Below are positions 46,626 through 55,966 of a stretch of 64,000 nt of DNA, one piece after another. The notes beneath the pieces were generated by a model that was not told the DNA's origin, searched no databases, and saw only the letters and a program-made list of their open reading frames with translations. The stretch is taken from assembly GCF_004005935.1 (NCBI RefSeq), contig NZ_SACQ01000004.1:287834-351833 (forward strand), read 5' to 3'. A program made the position numbers and the translations under genes. The stretch is from Neptunomonas marina. Its GTDB lineage: Bacteria > Pseudomonadota > Gammaproteobacteria > Pseudomonadales > Balneatricaceae. Within the stretch, counting starts at the first letter, position 1; every line of letters begins with the position of its first letter.

Positions 46626-46978
46626 GATTCGGTATCAGTACTTTGAGCAAAGATTCGATCTGTTTTGGCAGCGCAGATAAAGTCATTCTGATGTAAGCCG
46701 GTGATCTTATGCGTCCACCAGCAAACCTCAACTTTTCCCCACTCCAGTATCAACTTGGGATGGTGGTCTTCAGCCTCAGCAAGCGCAGCCACTTTATCGA
46801 CAAAAGACCAAGCGGTCGCAAAGTCAGCAAAAGTGTAGACACGGCTGATCTTTGCTTCGGTGCTTTCATCAATGAGCGTCCATTGCGAGACCTGTTCTAG
46901 ATAATGTAACAACGCATCGCCCTCGACACGGGGTGCATCGGCGCGGCATGCTTCACATGTTTTCTGCTCTAAGCTCAT
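46622..46978 (-). CDS. phhB: 4a-hydroxytetrahydrobiopterin dehydratase (PCD/PhhB)
   Basis: The 118-residue protein dehydrates pterin-4a-carbinolamine, recycling the cofactor of phenylalanine hydroxylase. The signature AEAEDHHPKLILEWGKVEVCWWTHKITGLHQNDFICAAK contains the HHP and later His residues of the active site. Two Cys pairs occur near the N-terminus (CEACRADAP). No phhA lies nearby, so the protein may serve phenylalanine hydroxylase encoded elsewhere or another pterin function. It is coupled to the spermidine synthase-like gene. Confidence 0.93.
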   Translation of the reverse strand: MSLEQKTCEACRADAPRVEGDALLHYLEQVSQWTLIDESTEAKISRVYTFADFATAWSFVDKVAALAEAEDHHPKLILEWGKVEVCWWTHKITGLHQNDFICAAKTDRIFAQSTDTES

Positions 46979-46980
46979 CT

Positions 46981-47463
46981 TTAGCCCCCTGCTCTGAGTT
47001 TCAAACCAATTTCACTACTATAGCCCATGCTTTTGCTTGCAATGAGCCCTTGTTCGTCGATCACATAATAGGTTGGAAAAGCGCTGATATTAAAGCGACG
47101 CATAACATCATCATGTCCTAACAGAACGGGGGCAGTCACATCGAGATCTTCGATAAATTCGGCCACCTCATCAACACTCTGGTAGCTCAGGGCAACCGCT
47201 TTCACCTGATAGTCGCCATCAAGAGTATTGAGGTTACCCATGCTGACGCGACAGATTGAGCACCAAGGCGCAAAGAAATAGACTAATGTGCGCTCACCGG
47301 GCTGATAGAGAGGCTCTGGCACATTTGTCGTTAAGCTGGGGAGCTGGAAATTGGGAGAAGCGCTTTCACTGGCTAATAAGTTTCGCTCTTGCCAAAACAT
47401 AATGCCAACCACAACCAAAGCGAGGAGGAGAAATTCTCCTCCCCAACGTATTATGCGTTTCAA
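46981..47463 (-). CDS. Membrane-anchored thioredoxin-like protein (TlpA/ScsD type)
   Basis: The 160-residue protein has an N-terminal membrane anchor (FLLLALVVVGIMFW), a periplasmic thioredoxin fold with the active site FAPWCSICRVSM (C-S-I-C) and the cis-proline loop AFPTYYVID. Such proteins reduce or exchange disulfides in the periplasm. The CSIC motif is less common than CGPC. It starts 19 nt downstream of proV and 2 nt upstream of the phhB start region, on the same strand, so it may be transcribed with either. Confidence 0.85.
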   Translation of the reverse strand: MKRIIRWGGEFLLLALVVVGIMFWQERNLLASESASPNFQLPSLTTNVPEPLYQPGERTLVYFFAPWCSICRVSMGNLNTLDGDYQVKAVALSYQSVDEVAEFIEDLDVTAPVLLGHDDVMRRFNISAFPTYYVIDEQGLIASKSMGYSSEIGLKLRAGG

Positions 47464-47481
47464 GCGACCTTCTCCGTCTGT

Positions 47482-48690
47482 TTAACCTCTGTTGTCGCTG
47501 CTCTCAGCCGCTGTTTGGCTTTCAGCATCGCCCAGCACTTCGGCCAAACTACGACGAGAAAGTTCCCCTTTCAGTTCACCCTCTTCATCAACCACCGGCA
47601 ACGAATACTGTGATTCGAGCGTTTCAGGGATAACAGACTCCAAAATAGCATCCGGAGCAACATGCGGAATAGCTTCGACCACCTCTTCGAATGGCGTTTC
47701 GCTATTTGCATCCTCCAGCGCTTGCTGGGTAACGACACCTTGGTAGCCGTCGTCAGAAACATAGTAAGCATAATCGCCTCGAATACGCTTCATCTGCTCC
47801 AGTGCTTCACCGATTGTATCAGCGGTAATTCGCCTCGCTGGCGGTTTCATCACTGTTTCAACCGTCAGTGCTCGGGCACGGTTAACATCTTTAACAAAAG
47901 CTTCGACATAGCCAGTCGCAGGGTTGAGTAGAATTTCGTCCGGTGTGCCTTGCTGCACCATCTCTCCGTCTTTTAAGATTGCGATACGATCACCAATCCG
48001 CAGCGCCTCATCCAAGTCATGCGTGATAAAGATAATCGTTTTGTGCAACTGTTCCTGAAGCTGAATCAGTTGATCCTGCATCTCACTGCGGATAAGCGGA
48101 TCAAGCGCGGAGAACGCCTCATCCATCAGGAGAATTTCAGCATCAGTGCAGAGCGCTCGCGCCAAGCCCACCCGCTGCTGCTGTCCGCCTGACAACTGCG
48201 CTGGGTACTGCTCTTCGTATCCAGCCAGACCAACCGTTTCAAGCCACTCACGCGCTTTTCCGTTGCGCTCGGCTTTATCAACACCTTGAATCGACAAACC
48301 ATAGGCTACGTTATCAAGTACCGTACGATGCGGCATAAGGCCAAACCGCTGGAAAACCATCGACATTTTATGGCGCCTAAATTGCTCCAGCTCTTTAGCC
48401 GAGAGCTTCATCACATCCGTGTTTTCAACTCGGATAACACCTTCTGTTGGCTCGATCAAACGATTAAAGTGGCGGATCATTGTCGACTTACCAGAGCCGG
48501 ATAACCCCATGATGACGAAAATCTCGCCCTTATTGATGGTCAGGTTAATATTCTTCAAACCAAGGGTGTGGCCGGTTTCAGCCAGAATATCCTCCTTTGA
48601 TCGACCTTCGTGCACCAACGTCATCACAGACGCAGGGTTTTTGCCAAATACTTTGTAAAGGTTTTCAATTTGAATCAGAGGCTCAGCCAT
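47482..48690 (-). CDS. proV: Glycine betaine/proline ABC transporter ATP-binding subunit
   Basis: The 402-residue ATPase powers osmoprotectant uptake. ATG 48690 (MAEPLIQIENLYKVFG) is chosen; an earlier frame runs into proW. It has Walker A MGLSGSGKSTMIRH, ABC signature LSGGQQQRVGLARAL, Walker B LLMDEAFSALDP, and a C-terminal tandem CBS region (about 280-390) typical of ProV, which senses ionic strength. The gene overlaps proW by 8 nt and ends the proXWV operon read leftward. Confidence 0.96.
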   Translation of the reverse strand: MAEPLIQIENLYKVFGKNPASVMTLVHEGRSKEDILAETGHTLGLKNINLTINKGEIFVIMGLSGSGKSTMIRHFNRLIEPTEGVIRVENTDVMKLSAKELEQFRRHKMSMVFQRFGLMPHRTVLDNVAYGLSIQGVDKAERNGKAREWLETVGLAGYEEQYPAQLSGGQQQRVGLARALCTDAEILLMDEAFSALDPLIRSEMQDQLIQLQEQLHKTIIFITHDLDEALRIGDRIAILKDGEMVQQGTPDEILLNPATGYVEAFVKDVNRARALTVETVMKPPARRITADTIGEALEQMKRIRGDYAYYVSDDGYQGVVTQQALEDANSETPFEEVVEAIPHVAPDAILESVIPETLESQYSLPVVDEEGELKGELSRRSLAEVLGDAESQTAAESSDNRG

Positions 48691-49582
48691 TCTGTACACC
48701 TTCCATATGACGCTGTGTACGCTTCGCATACGACTGTGAAACGCGGTCAAACATAATCGCCAACGCGACAATCGCTAAACCATTGAGCAACCCAACAGTA
48801 AAATATTGGTTAGTGATGGATTTCAGTACCGGTTGGCCTAACCCCTTCACCCCAATCATTGACGCAATAACCACCATTGAAAGGGCCATCATGATCGTTT
48901 GGTTGATACCGGCCATTATCGTTGGTAGGGCCAGCGGTAACTGTACTCCTAACAAACGTTGACGTGCATTAGCACCATACGCGGTAGCAGCCTCGAGGAC
49001 TTCTCTATCGACCAATCGAATCCCTAGGTTAGTCAAACGAATCACTGGCGGTATCGCGTAAATTACAACGGCGATCACACCGGGAATCTTGCCGATACCC
49101 AATAGCATCACCACAGGTATCAGATAAACAAAGGCCGGCATCGTCTGCATGACATCCAGCATGGGGGTGATAATATTCTGCGCCCGATCTGAGCGGGCCA
49201 TTAAAATTCCAATAGGTATGCCCAATCCAATGGCCACCAGCGTACACACGGTGATGATACTCATCGTTCGCATGGTGTCATTCCACATACCGAAATAGCC
49301 GATCAACAAGAACGAAATCAACACACCCGCGCACAGTTTCCAAGAGCGGCTCGCGGCGTAAACAAGGCCGACAATGATCGCAATCATCAACCACCAAGGC
49401 GTCGAGAGCAGCAGTTTTTCAAACCAAACCAAGAAGGTCAGTAACGGATCAAAGAAAGACTCAATAACATCGCCATACTCGCGGGAGAAGTCACGATAGG
49501 CAGAGTCTAGTGATTTACGGATCGCCAATAAGTCAGAACGATCCATTTGAGGGAATTTAGTTAACCATGACGAGTCCGCCAT
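48683..49582 (-). CDS. proW: Glycine betaine/proline ABC transporter permease
   Basis: The 299-residue permease has about six to seven transmembrane helices, a long cytoplasmic N-terminus, and the coupling-loop sequence EAATAYGANARQRLLGVQLPLALPTIMAGINQTIMMALSMVV (EAA motif with G at the usual position). It is the membrane subunit of the osmoprotectant importer. It lies between proX (64-nt gap with a strong hairpin) and proV (8-nt overlap). Confidence 0.95.
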   Translation of the reverse strand: MADSSWLTKFPQMDRSDLLAIRKSLDSAYRDFSREYGDVIESFFDPLLTFLVWFEKLLLSTPWWLMIAIIVGLVYAASRSWKLCAGVLISFLLIGYFGMWNDTMRTMSIITVCTLVAIGLGIPIGILMARSDRAQNIITPMLDVMQTMPAFVYLIPVVMLLGIGKIPGVIAVVIYAIPPVIRLTNLGIRLVDREVLEAATAYGANARQRLLGVQLPLALPTIMAGINQTIMMALSMVVIASMIGVKGLGQPVLKSITNQYFTVGLLNGLAIVALAIMFDRVSQSYAKRTQRHMEGVQNG

Positions 49583-49614
49583 AGGTGGGTACCTCTTTTA
49601 GAGCAGAAAGACGC

Positions 49615-49639
49615 GCAGGCCCCGCGAATGGGGGCCTGC
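49615..49639 (-). terminator. Hairpin in the proX-proW gap
   Basis: A perfect 9-bp stem GCAGGCCCC / GGGGCCTGC with a 7-nt loop follows the proX stop by 8 nt. No clean T-run follows. Such hairpins after binding-protein genes act as partial terminators or protect the upstream message, favouring excess ProX over the membrane parts. Confidence 0.7.
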
Positions 49640-49646
49640 CAAGAGA

Positions 49647-50642
49647 TTATAGATTTTCGAGCGCACTATTCACTTTGTTAGCCACATCTTGTGAAACCCA
49701 TTTTTCCCAGGTATCACGGTAGTTCGTCAAGAAGTGCTCCATCGCGATGTCGCCATCGGCTTGGTTCTCTTCCATCCATGCAAGTAGCGTATTCATCTGC
49801 TCATTGGTGAAAGCACGCTTAGCGAGGTAGCCATACGCGGCAGGGCTCTTCGCTGCAAACGTTTCCGTCACAACGGTCTGTACTACTGATGGTGGATACA
49901 TCGTGGTTTTAGGGTTTTGGCATGTCTCTTGAGTCGTACAGTTCACATACTCCTCTTCGTCGATACCTGAACCGAAGTCAACTTTCACCATTTTGTACTT
50001 ACCTAGCACAGCCGTAGGTGCCCAGTAATAACCAAACCACGGCTCTTGGCGCTCATATGCTTTTGCAATTGAGCCAGCAAGGCCCGCACCAGAACCTGGA
50101 TCAATCAGCTCAAAACCAGCATCGCCTAGCTTGAGTGCGTTAAAGAGGTTGCCGCTTGATATCTGGCAGTTCCAGCCTGCAGGGCAACCGAAAAACGCCG
50201 ATGTACTTGGATCTTCAGGGTTTTCAAATAGCTTGGCATGTTTCACCACACCGTCGATCTTTGCCATCTCTGGGTATTTTTCCACCATATACTGTGGAAC
50301 CCAGAAACCTTCCTCACCGCCATCAGAAAGCGAGTGGCCAGCATAACGCAAGCGCTTGTCAGCAACGGCTTTATCAAGGATCTCTTTCACCGCATTACTC
50401 CACATCTCCGGAGCAATATCAGGCTCATTCTTTTCGATCATTGAGGTACTTGTTGGCATGGTATCGCCCGGTACAAGCTCAGCACGGCAGCCGAAGCCTT
50501 CCTCGAGGATAAAACGGTCAATATTGGCGATAAGACTTGCAGAACTCCAGTTCATATCGGCAATAGTGACTTTTCCACAGTCATTCGCTTGCGCGAAGCT
50601 TGATACCAATACCAGTGACGCTACAGCGAAACTACGCTTCAT
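49647..50642 (-). CDS. proX: Glycine betaine/proline-binding periplasmic protein
   Basis: The 331-residue binding protein starts at ATG 50642 with AGGAAGG 8 nt upstream; a GTG 9 nt earlier is less well placed. It has a signal peptide (MKRSFAVASLVLVSSFAQA) and an OpuAC/ProX-type body: CGKVTIADMNWSSASLI, PDIAPEMWSNAVKE, FGCPAGWNCQ and WFGYYWAPTAV, with the Trp-rich aromatic residues that cage quaternary ammonium groups. It is first in the proXWV operon and divergent from a MarR-type gene. Osmotic control through the operator candidates at 50700-50779 is inferred. Confidence 0.95.
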   Translation of the reverse strand: MKRSFAVASLVLVSSFAQANDCGKVTIADMNWSSASLIANIDRFILEEGFGCRAELVPGDTMPTSTSMIEKNEPDIAPEMWSNAVKEILDKAVADKRLRYAGHSLSDGGEEGFWVPQYMVEKYPEMAKIDGVVKHAKLFENPEDPSTSAFFGCPAGWNCQISSGNLFNALKLGDAGFELIDPGSGAGLAGSIAKAYERQEPWFGYYWAPTAVLGKYKMVKVDFGSGIDEEEYVNCTTQETCQNPKTTMYPPSVVQTVVTETFAAKSPAAYGYLAKRAFTNEQMNTLLAWMEENQADGDIAMEHFLTNYRDTWEKWVSQDVANKVNSALENL

Positions 50643-50699
50643 ATAATTCACCTTCCTAGATTTGATTATTAATAGTTATTATCACTTATACCTTACATC

Positions 50700-50712
50700 T
50701 CTAATCATTAGA
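50700..50712. promoter_or_regulatory. Palindrome TCTAAT-C-ATTAGA in proX/marR region
   Basis: A perfect 6-bp inverted repeat around one base, 58 nt before the proX start. It may be a second regulator site in the divergent promoter region. Confidence 0.4.
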
Positions 50713-50743
50713 ACTCAAACTAATTTACCCTATTCAACGTGAG

Positions 50744-50779
50744 TATCATTTCGTAGAATATGAATCGTTCTACGTGATA
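50744..50779. promoter_or_regulatory. Operator candidate between proX and marR: TATCA...CGTAGAA-N9-TTCTACG-TGATA
   Basis: Perfect arms CGTAGAA (50752-50758) and TTCTACG (50768-50774) flank a 9-nt spacer, and outer TATCA/TGATA extend the symmetry with a 3-nt offset. It lies 20 nt before the marR start and about 100 nt before proX. Size and symmetry fit a MarR dimer site. It would let the regulator repress its own gene and possibly proXWV. Confidence 0.6.
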
Positions 50780-50798
50780 ATTAACCCAAGAGACCACT

Positions 50799-51290
50799 AT
50801 GCAGCCTGCTCCTTACTGGCAAGATGTGCTCATTGCACTAAGGCGAATAATTCGTGCAACTGACCTACAATCCAAGCGTATCTCAAAGTCTTGTGGTCTA
50901 ACGATTCCACAAGTGATGGTGCTACGGGCCATTGAGAATTTGGGAGATGTTACGGTACGTAAAATTTCTAGCGATGTTTCGTTAAGCCAAGCAACCGTTA
51001 CCACCATCTTGAACCGTTTGGAGGATCGCCAGCTGGTTGAGCGGGTCCGCAGCACACAAGACCGGCGTATCGTTAATGCCCGCCTCACAGAAGCTGGGCG
51101 TGACATTCTCAACACCGCCCCCCCGTTATTGCACGAGCGCTTTATCGAACGTTTTGAGAGTTTGGATGATTGGGAGAAAACCCAGCTATTGTCATCGATG
51201 CAGCGCGTTGCCACGATGATGGATGCAGAGGAGTTGGATGCCGCGCCACTTTTGGATATCGCAAACCCAACTAAGGAACAAAGTAGCTAA
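50799..51290 (+). CDS. MarR-family regulator adjacent to the betaine transporter (CosR/EctR-like)
   Basis: The 163-residue protein has a winged-helix domain (about 30-105) with LTIPQVMVLRAIENLGDVTVRKISSDVSLSQATVTTILNRLEDRQLVERVRSTQDRRIVNARLT in blocks, the typical MarR recognition helix and wing. It is transcribed away from proX. MarR-type regulators of compatible-solute genes (CosR, EctR) are known in marine bacteria, so osmolyte control is a reasonable inference. It ends 4 nt from the convergent acpS stop. No effector is evident. Confidence 0.8.
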   Translation: MQPAPYWQDVLIALRRIIRATDLQSKRISKSCGLTIPQVMVLRAIENLGDVTVRKISSDVSLSQATVTTILNRLEDRQLVERVRSTQDRRIVNARLTEAGRDILNTAPPLLHERFIERFESLDDWEKTQLLSSMQRVATMMDAEELDAAPLLDIANPTKEQSS

Positions 51291-51294
51291 CTAG

Positions 51295-51675
51295 TTAGTT
51301 GCTGCGTTCAGCAACAGCAAACGCAACCACCCAGTCTTGCTCGTCTGTATAAGAGAGATGAATGTTTGAGATATTCGCGCGCTCCGCATAAGCCTGAGCG
51401 CCATCGAACAGCTGTACGCATGGCCGCCCCAATGCATCATGCGATATTTCAATATGCTGCCAACCTACCCCATTACCAATCCCAGAACCGAGCGCTTTGA
51501 CAATGGCTTCCTTGGCTGCGAACCGCTTTGCGAAAAAACGCACCGCATCGGTTTTTTGCAAAAACTGCTCGTACTCTGCTGGGCGCAAAATACGCTGCGA
51601 TATTTTAGGCGTCCGTTCGAGTGCTGCAGCTGCACGCGCGATCTGCAGCATATCCGTGCCAACGCCAGCAATCAT
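51295..51675 (-). CDS. acpS: Holo-(acyl-carrier-protein) synthase
   Basis: The 126-residue enzyme transfers 4'-phosphopantetheine from CoA to acyl carrier protein. It begins [20 protein letters not shown] with the Mg-binding Asp, and has [21 protein letters not shown] with the second acidic residue. Length matches the family. It overlaps pdxJ by 4 nt and is the last gene of the lepA-to-acpS operon. Confidence 0.97.
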   Translation of the reverse strand: MIAGVGTDMLQIARAAAALERTPKISQRILRPAEYEQFLQKTDAVRFFAKRFAAKEAIVKALGSGIGNGVGWQHIEISHDALGRPCVQLFDGAQAYAERANISNIHLSYTDEQDWVVAFAVAERSN

Positions 51676-52445
51676 TGGCGAATGGCGTCCCGCTGGGCTT
51701 GCACACGAGTTTGAGTCTCTATAATCAGCTGACGCATTTCACTCACGGCCTCTTTAAGGCCCACAAATAGCGCCCGTGCGATAATCCCATGGCCGATATT
51801 CAGCTCGTTCACTTCGGGGATCTCAGCAATCGGCTCAACATTGTGATAGTGCAAGCCATGCCCCGCATTCACGACCAGTCCTTTTTCAAACGCATAACGA
51901 GCTGCATCTTGAATGCGCGCTAACTCAGCTTGCTGCTCATCGCTGGTTTCAGCTTCAGCATATGCGCCGGTATGCAGCTCAATCACTGGCGCGCCACACG
52001 CGATAGTCGCATCGATTTGCGCGCGGTCAGGATCGATAAACAAAGAGACTTCAATACCTGCGTTTGCCAACTGCGCCGTTGCCGCTTTTACCTTCTCCAA
52101 CTGGCCCACAACATCAAGTCCGCCTTCGGTCGTGAGTTCCTCGCGCTTTTCCGGCACCAAACAGCAGTGCGCCGGTTTCACATCACACGCGATACCCACC
52201 ATCTCATCAGTAACGGCCATCTCAAAGTTCATGCGCGTTTGCAAAGTCTGACTCAGTAGATAGATATCTCGATCCTGAATATGGCGGCGATCTTCACGCA
52301 GATGAACAGTAATACCATCAGCACCTGCTTCTTCCGCCATCGCTGCAGCCTGTACGGTGTCGGGATAACGTGTGCCACGCGCCTGACGAATGGTAGCGAT
52401 ATGATCAATATTGACGCCTAACAGTAATCGTTTCGGATCTATCAC
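51672..52445 (-). CDS. pdxJ: Pyridoxine 5'-phosphate synthase
   Basis: The 257-residue TIM-barrel enzyme condenses 1-deoxyxylulose 5-phosphate with aminoacetone phosphate to make pyridoxine phosphate. [23 protein letters not shown] and [19 protein letters not shown] carry the conserved active-site residues; [11 protein letters not shown] and [15 protein letters not shown] follow. It lies between recO and acpS, overlapping acpS by 4 nt, the classical era-recO-pdxJ-acpS arrangement. Confidence 0.97.
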   Translation of the reverse strand: MIDPKRLLLGVNIDHIATIRQARGTRYPDTVQAAAMAEEAGADGITVHLREDRRHIQDRDIYLLSQTLQTRMNFEMAVTDEMVGIACDVKPAHCCLVPEKREELTTEGGLDVVGQLEKVKAATAQLANAGIEVSLFIDPDRAQIDATIACGAPVIELHTGAYAEAETSDEQQAELARIQDAARYAFEKGLVVNAGHGLHYHNVEPIAEIPEVNELNIGHGIIARALFVGLKEAVSEMRQLIIETQTRVQAQRDAIRQ

Positions 52446-52456
52446 AGTACTTTCCT

Positions 52457-53158
52457 TTATGATCTTTTAAATAGAAGCCGGCTCTGCAAGGGGCGCTCGC
52501 CCAGTTGCTGGTCAAGTGCCAAGCGCATCAGCCGCTTAGCCGCTTGAAGCTGTGCTGCTGTATCATAGCAATCTTGCTCAATGGCCAGTAGGTCATCACC
52601 GTGAAAACAGCGTCCCCATAACGGTTTTGCTGGATTCACAACAACCCTGAATTGGTTCTCAGACGGCTCGAATAGATAGAGTTGAGATGATGTAACTGTA
52701 CGTAAATCAAAGCCATACCCGATCTCTTTAAGCAGTTGATGCTCAAAAGTTCTCAGCGCACCTTCAATGTCTTCGGCGCCGCGCAGCGCATTCATCACGT
52801 ACTGATAGTAAACATAGAGCTTAGGGTGTGGATCTAGAGGAGGCAATAAACGCTGGACCAGCTCATTAACATAAAGCCCGCACATTAGCACAGGCCCTGA
52901 CAGCAACCCGCTAACTCCCACCGGCTCTGCAGAACCCAGCGTTTTAAGCTCTTGCTTGCCACGCCAGTCCACTTGCAACGGCACAAAGGGCTGTAATACG
53001 CCTTTCAAACGAGAGCTCGGGCGGCGCATCCCTTTTGCAACAGCGGCCACACGACCATGCTCAAGCGTTAACAGCTCAACAATAGCACTGGTTTCAAGAT
53101 AAGGGCGGGTATGCAGAACAAATGCAGCTTGAGCCTGAACTCGGCTGCTGGTCGTCAT
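52457..53158 (-). CDS. recO: DNA repair protein RecO
   Basis: The 233-residue protein helps load RecA at gaps. The N-terminal OB-fold ([37 protein letters not shown]) and a C-terminal helical part with [15 protein letters not shown] are present. The four-cysteine zinc motif of some RecO proteins is absent, as in E. coli RecO. It overlaps era by 4 nt. Confidence 0.94.
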   Translation of the reverse strand: MTTSSRVQAQAAFVLHTRPYLETSAIVELLTLEHGRVAAVAKGMRRPSSRLKGVLQPFVPLQVDWRGKQELKTLGSAEPVGVSGLLSGPVLMCGLYVNELVQRLLPPLDPHPKLYVYYQYVMNALRGAEDIEGALRTFEHQLLKEIGYGFDLRTVTSSQLYLFEPSENQFRVVVNPAKPLWGRCFHGDDLLAIEQDCYDTAAQLQAAKRLMRLALDQQLGERPLQSRLLFKRS

Positions 53159-54087
53159 TCGTGATTGTACCCAAGGCTACGCAAAGCACGCTCATCATCC
53201 GCCCAGCCGCGACGAACTTTTACCCAAAGATTCAGCATCACTTTACAATCAAAGAGCTGCTCGATGTCTTTACGCGCATCACGGCCAATGGTCTTCATGC
53301 GGTCACCCTTGTTACCGATAACGATCTTCTTCTGACCATCTCTCTCAACAAGGATAAGTGCACTAATCGTTAACAGCCGACCGTCGTGGGTAAATTCTTC
53401 AATCTCCACCGTAGCGCCATAAGGTACTTCATCTCCCACGTTACGCATCAGTTTTTCACGGACAATCTCTGCCACCATAAAGCGAGAGCTTTTGTCGGTT
53501 AGCTGATCCTCTGGGAAATGGTGAAAGCCGGTAGGAATATGCTTTTCAACCAAGCCCTGCAACTGCTCAACGTTTGTTCCTAACTTCGCAGAGATCGGAA
53601 CAATATCCGTAAAGGCCATTTTCGAGGAGAGCACTTCAAGCTGCGGAAGTAGCGTCGACTTATCATCTAGCTGATCTACCTTGTTGACCACCAAGATCAC
53701 TGGGCATGCGGCATGCTTAACTTTTTCAAGGACGATCTGGTCCTCTTCTGTCCAAGCCGTGCGGTCGACTAGAAACAGCACCAAATCAACGCCACGCAGA
53801 GCCTCAGAGGCCGCCTTGTTCATGTAGCGGTTCAAGGCCTTATCTTTCTCTTTGTGCAAACCCGGCGTATCAACAAAGATAATCTGTGTATCGCCCTCAG
53901 TATGGATACCCATAATCTGATGACGGGTCGTTTGCGGCTTCCGTGAGGTAATGCTGAGTTTCTGCCCTAAGATGCGATTCATCAACGTGGATTTACCCAT
54001 GTTAGGGCGGCCAACGATCGCAACAAAGCCACATTTTTGGTCGCCTTCTTCTTTCGGCAGTAACCAACTTTGCATATCTTCGCTCAT
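53155..54087 (-). CDS. era: GTPase Era
   Basis: The 310-residue GTPase assists 16S rRNA maturation. G1 is [14 protein letters not shown]3 VDTPGLHK, G4 NKVDQLD, and a C-terminal KH domain includes [18 protein letters not shown]. The N-terminus is about 10 residues longer than the E. coli protein. It overlaps rnc upstream and recO downstream by 4 nt each, matching the rnc-era-recO unit. Confidence 0.97.
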   Translation of the reverse strand: MSEDMQSWLLPKEEGDQKCGFVAIVGRPNMGKSTLMNRILGQKLSITSRKPQTTRHQIMGIHTEGDTQIIFVDTPGLHKEKDKALNRYMNKAASEALRGVDLVLFLVDRTAWTEEDQIVLEKVKHAACPVILVVNKVDQLDDKSTLLPQLEVLSSKMAFTDIVPISAKLGTNVEQLQGLVEKHIPTGFHHFPEDQLTDKSSRFMVAEIVREKLMRNVGDEVPYGATVEIEEFTHDGRLLTISALILVERDGQKKIVIGNKGDRMKTIGRDARKDIEQLFDCKVMLNLWVKVRRGWADDERALRSLGYNHE

Positions 54088-54764
54088 TTCGAGACCTCCA
54101 TCAGTGCTAAAGCCGCCTTTGCAGCTTCCTGTTCAGCTTGACGACGGCTACTCCCAACCCCTTTGGTGGGCTCAGTCAACGGCTCAATATGACATAAAAT
54201 GTAAAAAGTTTGCGCATGCGCCTCACCTTCGACGTGGGTAAGCTCATATTGTGGCAACGCATGGCGGCGCGACTGCAAATACTCTTGTAAACGCGTTTTC
54301 GAATCTTTAAGCGCTTCGTCAATATCAAGATTTTCTAGACGCTCAGCGAACCAACTCAGAATGAAACCTCTTACCGTCTCCAGGTCACTGTCTTGATAGA
54401 TGGCGCCAATCACAGCCTCTACGGCATCCGCCAGAATCGAGTCACGTCGAAAACCGCCGCTTTTGAGCTCACCTGGACCTAATTTTAGGTAATCTCCTAA
54501 CTTCAGCTCCCGAGCGATTTCAGCCAGCGTTTCCCCCTTAACCATACGCGCACGCAGGCGGCTTAACTGCCCCTCTCGTGCTTCCGGGAAACGTTCGTAT
54601 AGGTCATCTGCGATCACCATATTCACAATGGAATCACCGAGGAACTCTAAGCGCTCGTTATTGCGTTTACCGCAGCTTCGGTGGGTTAACGCTAACTCAC
54701 AATGAGAAATATCTTTAAATGCGTATCCAATACGCTTGGCTAAGTCAGGAGCAGGTTTTATCAA
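54084..54764 (-). CDS. rnc: Ribonuclease III
   Basis: The 226-residue endonuclease cuts double-stranded RNA, processing rRNA and mRNA. The catalytic signature is [21 protein letters not shown]; the second acidic cluster is in [15 protein letters not shown]-terminal double-stranded RNA binding domain runs from about 155 ([11 protein letters not shown]) to the end ([18 protein letters not shown]). It overlaps era by 4 nt, and expression may be self-regulated as in E. coli. Confidence 0.97.
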   Translation of the reverse strand: MIKPAPDLAKRIGYAFKDISHCELALTHRSCGKRNNERLEFLGDSIVNMVIADDLYERFPEAREGQLSRLRARMVKGETLAEIARELKLGDYLKLGPGELKSGGFRRDSILADAVEAVIGAIYQDSDLETVRGFILSWFAERLENLDIDEALKDSKTRLQEYLQSRRHALPQYELTHVEGEAHAQTFYILCHIEPLTEPTKGVGSSRRQAEQEAAKAALALMEVSK

Positions 54765-55129
54765 GGTAATACAGCTTCGTAGGATTCTGAAAAGCTAACG
54801 ACTGCATCAACGTTATGAAACATTGGCAGACGCACTTCATAGTTAACATTAATGGTGATGTCACCACGCTTTTTGGTGATTTCCAGTGACTCACGCGGCA
54901 ACATATCGATCTGATTAATCAGGAAACGTTTTGCGATGGTAGAGCGGATCTCACGTGGCGACTGACTGATTTGATCGGGCTCTTGAATGATACCCTGCAA
55001 GATAGAGTCAATCGTGCGATGATCAAGATAAGGTTGATGCAGCTTAAACGCAATCGCGAACAGCGTTCCTGCCATCAAGAGTACAATTAACATGCTTAAT
55101 AGCGACGCACCAACTTCTCTGTTCTTCAC
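54761..55129 (-). CDS. DUF4845 membrane protein
   Basis: The 122-residue protein has one N-terminal membrane helix (ASLLSMLIVLLMAGTLFAIAF) with a pilin-like short head, then a soluble domain with RSTIAKRFLINQIDMLPRESL. It belongs to the DUF4845 family, regularly found between lepB and rnc in gammaproteobacteria, with unknown function. It overlaps rnc by 4 nt and follows lepB by 15 nt. Confidence 0.85.
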   Translation of the reverse strand: MKNREVGASLLSMLIVLLMAGTLFAIAFKLHQPYLDHRTIDSILQGIIQEPDQISQSPREIRSTIAKRFLINQIDMLPRESLEITKKRGDITINVNYEVRLPMFHNVDAVVSFSESYEAVLP

Positions 55130-55144
55130 AACGCTCTACTCCAT

Positions 55145-55957
55145 TTATTGAATCTTTTTAGCCACCGTCAGATCAGGAATACTCAGTAGTTCCGGCCAAT
55201 GCATCCATACAGCGAACGCTTTACCGACCAGCAACTCATCAGGTACGTAGCCCCAATAGCGGCTATCGTTACTGTTATCGCGGTTATCACCCACAACAAA
55301 GTACTTTCCTTCTGGGACTGTCCACTGACCTACACGGTTAGGGGCCTGTACATCATTATAGATTTCATGCTGCACTTCGCCCAAACTTTCATTGAATAGC
55401 AACTGCTGCGGATTACGTGGCGGCAGCTTCGCCAGCAGCTCTTTAGACTGCGCTTCACCATTCACATAGAGTGTTTTGTTCTGGTAACGAATCACATCGC
55501 CCGGCAGACCAACAACACGCTTAATAAAGTTGATCGATGGGTTTTGCGGGAACTTGAATACAACAACATCCCCGCGCTCTGGCTCATTCATCTCAACGAA
55601 TTTGCTGTTGAGTACCGGAACCCGCAAGCCATAATGAAACTTATTAACCAAGATAAAATCGCCGATCTTCAGCGTTGGTAGCATCGAGCCAGAGGGGATC
55701 TGAAACGGCTCGATCAAGAAAGAGCGCACCACTAGCACCACTGCCAAAACAGGGAACATAGAACGGGAAAAGTCAGCCCACCATGGTATTTGCGCTACAG
55801 CTTCTTTTGCATCGGTCGGCAGATCACCGCCAGCGGCGGCCTCTGCTGCACTGACACGTGCGTTACGCGCTTTTTCGAATAGTACTTTATCGACTAACCA
55901 CGCAATACCGGTGATAAATGTGCCGGCAACAAGCACCAATGCAAAATCGAAGTTCAT
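55145..55957 (-). CDS. lepB: Signal peptidase I
   Basis: The 270-residue inner-membrane peptidase removes signal peptides. Two N-terminal helices precede a periplasmic catalytic domain with IEPFQIPSGSMLPTLKIGD (catalytic Ser), FIKRVVGLPGD (general-base Lys), and the C-terminal VVGDNRDNSNDSRYWG box. It is the second gene of the lepA-led operon. The stop of lepA is 9 nt upstream of its start. Confidence 0.96.
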   Translation of the reverse strand: MNFDFALVLVAGTFITGIAWLVDKVLFEKARNARVSAAEAAAGGDLPTDAKEAVAQIPWWADFSRSMFPVLAVVLVVRSFLIEPFQIPSGSMLPTLKIGDFILVNKFHYGLRVPVLNSKFVEMNEPERGDVVVFKFPQNPSINFIKRVVGLPGDVIRYQNKTLYVNGEAQSKELLAKLPPRNPQQLLFNESLGEVQHEIYNDVQAPNRVGQWTVPEGKYFVVGDNRDNSNDSRYWGYVPDELLVGKAFAVWMHWPELLSIPDLTVAKKIQ

Positions 55958-55966
55958 CGTTCTTCC

